Source: Candidatus Aminicenantota bacterium
GTDB taxonomy: Bacteria; Acidobacteriota; Aminicenantia; Aminicenantales; CALLJL01
Assembly: GCA_026416195.1 (NCBI GenBank)
Contig: JAOAFQ010000162.1
Location: 1-32,577, forward strand
Direction: 5' to 3'
Length of the DNA: 32,577 nucleotides
Of this stretch, positions 26,195 through 32,577 are shown one piece after another. Below the pieces are notes generated by a model, which searched no databases, had not been told where the DNA came from, and saw nothing but the letters and a program-made list of their open reading frames with translations. Position numbers and translations under genes: made by a program. Position 1 is the stretch's first letter. Each line of letters opens with the position of its first letter.

Positions 26195-27196
26195 CTATTT
26201 TTTTCTCGTGATTTTCTGGCAGAGCAATTCAGCCGCCGTATAGGGATCGATTTCACGAGCTAAAATTTCATCAACCAAAGCCTCAAATTCGTCAGGCTCA
26301 ATTGACTCAAAAAGAAGGGTAATAAGCTTTTCTCGGAGAAGCTCTCGAAGGAGCCAACTTGTTAACTGTCGACGACGGCCGAGCCTAACTTCCTTATTTT
26401 GTCTCTCCGTTAACGATTTTATTGTCGTTTTTAAAGCTTCAATACCTTCTCCTTTAGTCGCTACTGTTTTGATAATTGGGGGTAAGGAATCACCTGATCC
26501 AGCTAGTTCCAACATGCTTCTCAGCTGTCTCTCAGCCCGCTCAGTTTCGGGTAAATCGGCCTTATTAAGGACAAAAAGATCACCAATTTCCATTACTCCA
26601 GCTTTAAAAACCTGAATTTCATCACCTGCTTGCGGCGTTAAAATAACTGCGACTAAATCAGAATGTCTGACAATATCCCCCTCATCTTGACCGACACCCA
26701 CAGTTTCCACAAAAATGTACTTTTTCCCAGCAGCTTCAAGAATAGCGATAACTTCACCAGTAGATTTGGCTAGCCCTCCCAAATAACCTCGAGTAGCCAT
26801 ACTTCGAATAAAAACACCGTCATCACAGCTGTGGCGCATCATCCTAATTCGATCTCCAAGAATAGCTCCTCCGGTGAAAGGGCTAGAAGGATCAACCGCA
26901 ATTACGCCGATAGGAATTTTTTCCTTTCGAAATTTCTCGACTAACTGATCAACTAAGGTACTTTTTCCAGTGCCCGGAGCGCCAGTAATCCCAACCACAA
27001 TAGCTTCTTGGCGATGGCGATAAATCTCTCTCATGAATTCTTCGGCTCCAGGCTCATCGTTTTCGACCAAAGATATAGCTCTAGCGATAGCCCTCATTTC
27101 TCCGCGACAAACTGCCTCTACCAATGAATAGCCGCCTCCGAACAAATCTTTTTTTTCTTTTTCAATTGTTAGCCTCTTTTTTTTCTGATCTTTCAT
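26195..27196 (-). CDS. meaB: Methylmalonyl-CoA mutase-associated GTPase MeaB
   Basis: VGITGAPGTGKSTLVDQLVEKFR, VIAVDPSSPFTGGAILGDRIRM, FIRSMATRGYLGGLAKST, FVETVGVGQDEGDIVRHSDLVAVILTPQAGDEIQVFKAGVMEIGDLFVLNKAD. Confidence 0.95.
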   Translation of the reverse strand: MKDQKKKRLTIEKEKKDLFGGGYSLVEAVCRGEMRAIARAISLVENDEPGAEEFMREIYRHRQEAIVVGITGAPGTGKSTLVDQLVEKFRKEKIPIGVIAVDPSSPFTGGAILGDRIRMMRHSCDDGVFIRSMATRGYLGGLAKSTGEVIAILEAAGKKYIFVETVGVGQDEGDIVRHSDLVAVILTPQAGDEIQVFKAGVMEIGDLFVLNKADLPETERAERQLRSMLELAGSGDSLPPIIKTVATKGEGIEALKTTIKSLTERQNKEVRLGRRRQLTSWLLRELLREKLITLLFESIEPDEFEALVDEILAREIDPYTAAELLCQKITRKK

Positions 27197-27204
27197 ATCG
27201 TCCT

Positions 27205-28350
27205 TTAATATTCAGCTAAGATTTTTTGAGCAATTATCCAGCGCTGAATCTCTGATGTACCTTCTCCAATTGTGGCCAATTTGGCGTCACGATAAAATTT
27301 TTCGACGGGGTAATCCTTAGTAAAACCATAGCCACCAAAAATTTGAACCGCCATTGACGATGCTTTAACTGCCAACTCACTCGCAAATAGTTTGGCCATC
27401 GCCGATTCTTTGGGAATTCTCAGGCCCTGGTCTTCAAGGAAAGCTGCTCGCCAAGTTAGCAGACGGGCCGCTTCGAGCTCAGTAAAGCCATCCGCCAACA
27501 TCCATTGAATCGCCTGAAAATTGATTATGGGCTGATCAAATTGAACTCTCTGTCGAGCATAAGCTAAACTTGCCTCAAGAGCGCCAGCGGCAATCCCTAA
27601 GGAAAAAGCGGCAATACTTACCCGGCCACCATCAAGAACCGTCATGGCTGCCCGATAGCCAGTTCCTTCCTGGCCAAGAAGATTTTCAACCGGAACTTCA
27701 ACATCCTCAAAAATTAGTTCGGCTGTATCCGCAGCTCTAATGCCTAATTTATTCTCTTTTTTGCCTACCTTAAAGCCCTTCATTCCCTTTTCTACGATAA
27801 AGGCTGAGATGCCATTACGACCTTTGGTCGGATCAGTCACGGCCATAACGACCACAATTTGAGCCAAAGAACCGTTGGTAATAAACATTTTGGAGCCATT
27901 AATAATCCAATAATCCCCTTTCTTTTCGGCTCTGGTTTTGATGGCTGCCGCATCTGAGCCAGCTTCAGCCTCAGTCAAAGCCCAGGCGCCAAGAGTTTCA
28001 CCTGAAACAAGGCGAGGCAGATATTTCTTTTTTTGAGATTCATGGCCAAACAAATTAATATGATTGCAACAAAGGGAATTATGGGCTGCAACCACCAGTC
28101 CAACGGATGGGTCTACCTTCGATATCTCTTCAAGTATCAAAACATAATCAAGATTAGAAAAACCGGCTCCATTGTATTCGGGCGGAATAATTATACCGAG
28201 AAGGCCCATCTCGCCAAGTCTTCGAGTTAAGCCTTCTGGCCACTCACCTTTTTCATCGGATTCTTTTATCAGGGGTTTTATTTCTTTCACCGCAAATTGT
28301 CGGATTGATTCTTTTAAAGCTTTTTGTTCTTCAGTTAATCGAAAATCCAT
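27205..28350 (-). CDS. Acyl-CoA dehydrogenase
   Basis: [97 protein letters not shown] at 28350 follows an AGGAG; the track ORF starts at 28368. Confidence 0.95.
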   Translation of the reverse strand: MDFRLTEEQKALKESIRQFAVKEIKPLIKESDEKGEWPEGLTRRLGEMGLLGIIIPPEYNGAGFSNLDYVLILEEISKVDPSVGLVVAAHNSLCCNHINLFGHESQKKKYLPRLVSGETLGAWALTEAEAGSDAAAIKTRAEKKGDYWIINGSKMFITNGSLAQIVVVMAVTDPTKGRNGISAFIVEKGMKGFKVGKKENKLGIRAADTAELIFEDVEVPVENLLGQEGTGYRAAMTVLDGGRVSIAAFSLGIAAGALEASLAYARQRVQFDQPIINFQAIQWMLADGFTELEAARLLTWRAAFLEDQGLRIPKESAMAKLFASELAVKASSMAVQIFGGYGFTKDYPVEKFYRDAKLATIGEGTSEIQRWIIAQKILAEY

Positions 28351-28550
28351 TATTTCTCCTTTCCCCAATATTCAATACCATCCAATCTTACTTAACCTGG
28401 CTTTGGCCTTCAAGTTTTTAGACTCGGGAAGCTTCTCCCTCATTATTATACAAAAAAGCCAGGAGCTAATTTAGGCCGACCCAATGTGGCTACTCCTATA
28501 AACAAGGATGAGTTGACAGATAATTATTTATAGGTTAGAGTCAAAGGGAA

Positions 28551-28826
28551 ATGCTCAGATTGCTTTTATTGGCCGCTCTTGTCTATTTAGCTGTTCAGAT
28601 TTTCCGTTTTTTTAACAATATTAAACGCTACTCTCAACCTTCTTCCCCGCCACCCCGCCTCAAGGGCCTTATGGTGAAAGATGAGATTTGTGGTCTTTAT
28701 CTTCCCCTAGAGGAAGCCCTCCACGAAAAAATTGATGGCCAAACTTATTATTTCTGTTCAAAAGAGTGCCGCCGTCGTTTTTTTGAAGAACGGAAAAATC
28801 GCCGCTTTAATCATAAGTCAACCTAA
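28551..28826 (+). CDS. Membrane-anchored YHS/TRASH-like metal-binding mini-protein
   Basis: N-terminal TM (LLLAALVYLAVQIF), then MVKDEICGLYLPLEEALHEKIDGQTYYFCSKECRRRFFEE: the C-x-n-YFCSxxCxxxF pattern of YHS/TRASH domains. Confidence 0.78.
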   Translation: MLRLLLLAALVYLAVQIFRFFNNIKRYSQPSSPPPRLKGLMVKDEICGLYLPLEEALHEKIDGQTYYFCSKECRRRFFEERKNRRFNHKST

Positions 28827-29091
28827 TTCTAAAATCGGCGAATTCACCCCTATATTCTTCCCACGTCACATCAACTTTATCCACTCGGGCAAGAGGCGGC
28901 CCCTCTTTGAGTTTTTCCAGAAAAAGATTAAGCTGCTCCTCCTCCCCTTCGGCTATCACTTCGACGCGGCCATCAAAAACATTTCTTACCCAACCTGTTA
29001 TTCCAAAAAAATTAGCCCATTGCCGAGTAAAGTCCCGGAAAAAAACTCCTTGAACCCGACCTGAAATAAAAGCATGCAACCTTTTTCTCAT
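28807..29091 (-). CDS. Acylphosphatase
   Basis: RLHAFISGRVQGVFFRDFTRQWANFFGITGWVRNVFDGRVEVIAEGEEEQLNLFLEKLKEGPPLARVDKV: GRVQGVFFR and GWVRN signatures. Confidence 0.95.
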   Translation of the reverse strand: MRKRLHAFISGRVQGVFFRDFTRQWANFFGITGWVRNVFDGRVEVIAEGEEEQLNLFLEKLKEGPPLARVDKVDVTWEEYRGEFADFRIRLTYD

Positions 29092-29144
29092 GGTTCTTCC
29101 AATCTAAGTTAACTTATATTAACATATTTTTTAAAAAGAAAAAA

Positions 29145-29909
29145 ATGTTGTTGACAGTAGCTGGTTTTGATCCATCGGGTGGAGCCGGCCTAATTCTAGA
29201 TCTTCAGGTCTTTCGCTCCCTTGGTTTTCAAGGGACAGCTGTAGTTACTGCCTTGACAAGTCAAAATATTCAAAGGGTCTTTGAAGTAAAAGCCCTTCCA
29301 CCTTCCTTTGTTCGCTCGCAGTATCAGGCTTTAAAAAAAGACTTTTCCTGGGAAGGGATGAAAGTTGGCTTAATTGGCAATCGCTCACTTCTTCCAATTA
29401 TCAAAGAGATTTTGGAAGAATTGGCCAATCGGCCTAGGGTAATAGATCCTATTTTCCAAGCAAGCTCAGGCGCCTGCTTTCTTGACCCCAAAGCCATTCC
29501 TGATTTTTTAAAAACGATTGCCGAACGGGCTTCGGTCATTACCCCTAATCTTCACGAGGCCTCAACAATTACTGGATTAAAAATAAAAACAGTGGAAGAT
29601 ATGGAGAAAGCGGCCAAAAGAATCTATGAAATGACTGGACTCCCCTGCCTGCTAAAAGGAGGGCATAGACCTGGCCGAATTTTCGATCTTCTTTATACTG
29701 AGAGAAAAGTTAGGATTTTCGAAAGTCCACGGCAAGCTATAAAAGTTCATGGAACAGGTTGTTTTCTTTCAGCTTCTCTTCTGGCCTACCTAGTCTTAAA
29801 GAAGGATCTAGAAAAAGCCTGCGCCGCTGCTCTCCTTTTTACTCAAAAGGCTATAAAAAAAGCTATCAAACCTCATCGTGGGCGAGCTTTCTTTTCTTTC
29901 CTAAATTAA
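29145..29909 (+). CDS. thiD: Hydroxymethylpyrimidine/phosphomethylpyrimidine kinase
   Basis: LLTVAGFDPSGGAGLILDLQVFRSLG, VITPNLHEASTITGLKI, LLKGGHRPGRIFDLLYT, VHGTGCFLSASLLAYL. Confidence 0.9.
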   Translation: MLLTVAGFDPSGGAGLILDLQVFRSLGFQGTAVVTALTSQNIQRVFEVKALPPSFVRSQYQALKKDFSWEGMKVGLIGNRSLLPIIKEILEELANRPRVIDPIFQASSGACFLDPKAIPDFLKTIAERASVITPNLHEASTITGLKIKTVEDMEKAAKRIYEMTGLPCLLKGGHRPGRIFDLLYTERKVRIFESPRQAIKVHGTGCFLSASLLAYLVLKKDLEKACAAALLFTQKAIKKAIKPHRGRAFFSFLN

Positions 29910-30937
29910 AATTTTCCCTCTTTGTTCACCTCTGTTATAATTTCATCTGCCCGCTTTAAAATTTCAGGCGAAAAGGATATCCCCTGTTTCTTAGCAGCTA
30001 GAAGATTAAGGTGCAACTTTATTTCTTGAGGATAAATAAAGGGAATTTGGGCTGGATTCTCGCCCTTTTTTATCCTCTCCACCAGTTTCCCAGCTTCATA
30101 GCCCATGGCAAAAAAATCTAAACCGAGAGCAGCGCAAGCCCCAGCTCGAGCGGCTAGAAGAAAACTTCCAAAAAGGGGAATCATGGTCTCCTCAGCTACC
30201 CGAGCTACAGAATCAAAGGCAGCATTGATCGTATTATCAGAAATAGGAAAAAAACAATCAATTTTTTTGGCAGCAAGAATTTGAGCGCTAATCAGAACAT
30301 CCTGAGATGAGCTGACAGGGACCGCCACTATCTCAAGACCTAGTTCAATCGCTGCCTCTCGGGCTAACTGAAAATAATATTCTGAGTTCAATTCTGATGG
30401 TGTCCAAAGAGTTCCAACTCTTCGAGCCGTTGGCAAAACCTCTTTAATAAAAGCTAGAACTTGAGCAATTGGGCCAGTCGAAGTTACTCCAGTTACGTTG
30501 GGCAAATGATCATTGGTCGTTCGGCCAGCGTTCACCAAGAAGGGATTAGCGACCGCCATGAAAATTATGGGAATGCGGCGAGTGGCCATAATCGCTGCTT
30601 GCAGGCAAGGGGTTGAGTGGGCCACGATTAAATCTTTTTTTTCTCGCGAATATTCCTCCGCAATCTCCTGAACCTTCTGAATCTCCCCTAAGGCATTTCT
30701 CACCTCAATCTCCACAAAATCGCTTGGCCAGAGACCACTGTCCTGAAGAGCCTGGAAGAAACCTCGTTTGGCTTCATTGGCTGTAATCGAATCGATGAGT
30801 TGGAAATAGCCAATCCTATAGACCTTACCTTCAGATTCGGTTTGGCAAGACAGAAGAAAAAAGAAAGAAAAGAGCGGAATCAAAATGAAAATCAAAATTA
30901 AAAAAAATCGTCGCCATCTAAACCAACCTAATTGCAT
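29906..30937 (-). CDS. ABC transporter substrate-binding lipoprotein (ABC_sub_bind / TrpX-type, PF04392-like)
   Basis: Lipobox FFFLLSC; YRIGYFQLIDSITANEAKRGFFQALQDSG, IVAHSTPCLQAAIMATRRIPIIFMAVANPF, RVGTLWTPSELNSEYYFQLAREAAIELGLEIVAVPVSSSQDV. Start at M5 of the track ORF preferred. Confidence 0.82.
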   Translation of the reverse strand: MQLGWFRWRRFFLILIFILIPLFSFFFLLSCQTESEGKVYRIGYFQLIDSITANEAKRGFFQALQDSGLWPSDFVEIEVRNALGEIQKVQEIAEEYSREKKDLIVAHSTPCLQAAIMATRRIPIIFMAVANPFLVNAGRTTNDHLPNVTGVTSTGPIAQVLAFIKEVLPTARRVGTLWTPSELNSEYYFQLAREAAIELGLEIVAVPVSSSQDVLISAQILAAKKIDCFFPISDNTINAAFDSVARVAEETMIPLFGSFLLAARAGACAALGLDFFAMGYEAGKLVERIKKGENPAQIPFIYPQEIKLHLNLLAAKKQGISFSPEILKRADEIITEVNKEGKF

Positions 30938-30973
30938 TGGAAAAAACACTTAAACAAAGTCCCAGTTCATTGG

Positions 30974-31942
30974 CTAAATTTTTACCCCTAAATGAAGGAA
31001 CAATTCCGGCGAAACATTACCGCCACTGACAATCAGGGCCACTCGATGTCCTTTAATCTCATTTATTCGATTAATAAGACCAGCTAAAGCCAATGCTCCA
31101 GCCCCCTCCACCATTCGATTATGCTCAAGAAAAATTAAATCCATAGACCGACGGATTAATTCTTCAGAGACAACAATTATATCGTCCACATATTGACGAC
31201 AAAGGTCAAAAGTGATTGAATCAGGCTCAATTCCGCCAGCGACAGCATCAGCTAAAGTTTCTTGCTCTTTGATTCTAACAATTTCGCCAGCTTTCAAAGA
31301 TGCAGCCATAAAGGCCGAATTTTCAGGCTCAACCCCAAAAACCCGACAGGATGGTTTTAAGGATTTAATTAATCCAGCTACCCCAGAGATCAATCCACCT
31401 CCACCGATGGGAACAAAAATATCTTCAACTTCAGGCCAATCTTCAAGGATTTCCCAACCAATTGTTCCTTGGCCGTAAATTATCTCAGGATCATTATAGG
31501 GAGAAATGAAAACTCGCCCAAGCTCAGAGGCCAGCTTGCGGCCATAAATTTCAGCTTGATCGCAACTTCCATCATAACGAAAAACTTTGGCCCCAGCTTC
31601 CTCAAGACGCCTTAATTTATCTGCTGTGGCCGTTTGGGGAATTATAAGTAAAGAAGGTATGTCTTCAAGTTGACAAGCTAAAGTGACAGCCAATCCATGA
31701 TTGCCAGTGGAAGCTGAAACTACCCCATTCTGTCTTTCCTCGCAATTAAGAGTCCGGACTTTATTCAAAGCCCCTCTGAACTTAAATGAACCAGATAGCT
31801 GTTTATTTTCCCATTTGAAACGAATTTCAGTCCCAAAAGAACGGCTTAACTTGGCTGAGGGCGTAAGAGGGGTATGAAAAACTTCTCCTTTTATCCTTTC
31901 CCAAGCTTCAAAAACCCCTTCAGGAAATCTCATGGGGACCAT
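30974..31942 (-). CDS. Threonine/serine dehydratase-like PLP enzyme (fold type II), no C-terminal ACT domain
   Basis: HTPLTPSAKLSRSFGTEIRFKWENKQLSGSFKFRGALNKV (PLP Lys), VSASTGNHGLAVTLACQ, PIGGGGLISGVAGLIKSL, VALIVSGGNVSPELF. Confidence 0.88.
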   Translation of the reverse strand: MVPMRFPEGVFEAWERIKGEVFHTPLTPSAKLSRSFGTEIRFKWENKQLSGSFKFRGALNKVRTLNCEERQNGVVSASTGNHGLAVTLACQLEDIPSLLIIPQTATADKLRRLEEAGAKVFRYDGSCDQAEIYGRKLASELGRVFISPYNDPEIIYGQGTIGWEILEDWPEVEDIFVPIGGGGLISGVAGLIKSLKPSCRVFGVEPENSAFMAASLKAGEIVRIKEQETLADAVAGGIEPDSITFDLCRQYVDDIIVVSEELIRRSMDLIFLEHNRMVEGAGALALAGLINRINEIKGHRVALIVSGGNVSPELFLHLGVKI

Positions 31943-32039
31943 AACTATCCCTTCAATCTAAAAAGATAATATTCTTTTTTTGCCAAAAAGCCAAGAAATT
32001 AATTTGTTTTTAAGACGAAACTTTTTTTAAAATAGCTAT

Positions 32040-32577
32040 GTGCCCCGCTACTATATAGGTCCAGCTGGCTGGAGCTATGAAGATTGGGAAGGAATTGTTT
32101 ATCCGCTCTCTAAGGAGCCAGGTTTTCATCCGCTGACTTATTTAGCTAATTATGTCAATTTAATCGAAGTTAACAGTACTTTTTATCGTCAGCCGACTGT
32201 AACTATGTCTTTGGCCTGGCTTCGTCGAATTGCCCAATTTCCTGAATTCTTATTGGCCGTTAAGCTTCATCAAATTTTTACTCACGAAAGAAAGACTTTC
32301 TCCCAGAAAGAAGTTGATGATTTTAAGCTTGGCTTAGAACCCCTTCAAGCTCGAGGCCGACTCGCCGCTATTCTGATTCAATTCCCGTGGTCTTTCTATC
32401 TTAATAGCGCAAACCTGGATTATCTCGTTAATTTATTTCGTCTTTTTGCCAACTACCCTTTAGCAGTCGAAGTTCGCCATACTTCCTGGAATCGGGAAGA
32501 CTTTTTCGCTCTCTTACGAGAATATCGAGTCGCTTTTTGTAATATCGATCAGCCCATCATTAATCGCTCTTTAAAGC
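32040..32577 (+). CDS. DUF72 domain-containing protein (N-terminal part, truncated by window edge)
   Basis: Manual translation from GTG at 32040: MPRYYIGPAGWSYEDWEGIVYPLSKEPGFHPLTYLANYVNLIEVNSTFYRQPTVTMSLAWLRRIAQFPEFLLAVKLHQIFTHERK...QARGRLAAILIQFPWSF...PLAVEVRHTSW, typical of DUF72. It is open to the window end and absent from the ORF track. Confidence 0.9.
   Translation, partial: MPRYYIGPAGWSYEDWEGIVYPLSKEPGFHPLTYLANYVNLIEVNSTFYRQPTVTMSLAWLRRIAQFPEFLLAVKLHQIFTHERKTFSQKEVDDFKLGLEPLQARGRLAAILIQFPWSFYLNSANLDYLVNLFRLFANYPLAVEVRHTSWNREDFFALLREYRVAFCNIDQPIINRSLK

Noticed and set aside
28732-29064. 110-aa plus-strand ORF
   Set aside because: Mostly antisense to acylphosphatase and out of frame with the YHS-like gene.
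29092-29144. TPP riboswitch upstream of thiD
   Set aside because: The 53-bp intergenic region is too short and AT-rich, with no THI-box-like sequence.
1-32577. CRISPR array, integrative element or prophage
   Set aside because: No regularly spaced repeats, integrase, transposase or phage genes seen. The tRNA-Pro is not followed by an integrase or an attachment-site duplication I could recognise.

Overview
The window looks like a bacterial chromosomal segment of moderate-to-low GC with short intergenic gaps. I saw no CRISPR array, transposase, prophage or rRNA. Left to right it contains: a truncated DedA-family gene (- strand); a DUF3014 and a DUF4097-like envelope protein; a complete pstS-pstC-pstA-pstB-pstB phosphate transporter operon with two tandem pstB genes; an ABC-F ATPase; a VWA-like exported protein; tRNA-Pro(CGG); a DUF362/4Fe-4S protein and a class V aminotransferase; a glycan-use block (GH29 fucosidase, GH20 hexosaminidase with PA14, serine hydrolase, NahK-like sugar kinase, sugar nucleotidyltransferase); a small membrane protein; a ribbon-helix-helix (RHH) regulator with a palindromic candidate operator; a DUF4783-like protein and a 1281-aa NtrY-like histidine kinase; a flavodoxin; DUF2905, methylmalonyl-CoA epimerase, MeaB and acyl-CoA dehydrogenase; a YHS/TRASH-like mini-protein; acylphosphatase; ThiD; an orphan ABC substrate-binding lipoprotein; a threonine dehydratase-like enzyme; and a truncated DUF72 gene. 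The most interesting signal is in the two tandem PstB proteins, which are degenerate in complementary motifs. One has LSGGQ changed to LSLEQ. The other keeps LSGGQ but has Q-loop Gln to Ala and H-loop His to Asn. This predicts an obligate heterodimeric PstB with one canonical and one degenerate ATP site. The glycan block and the RHH/DUF4783/histidine-kinase neighbourhood are secondary points of interest. All family names come from motif recognition, not database searches.
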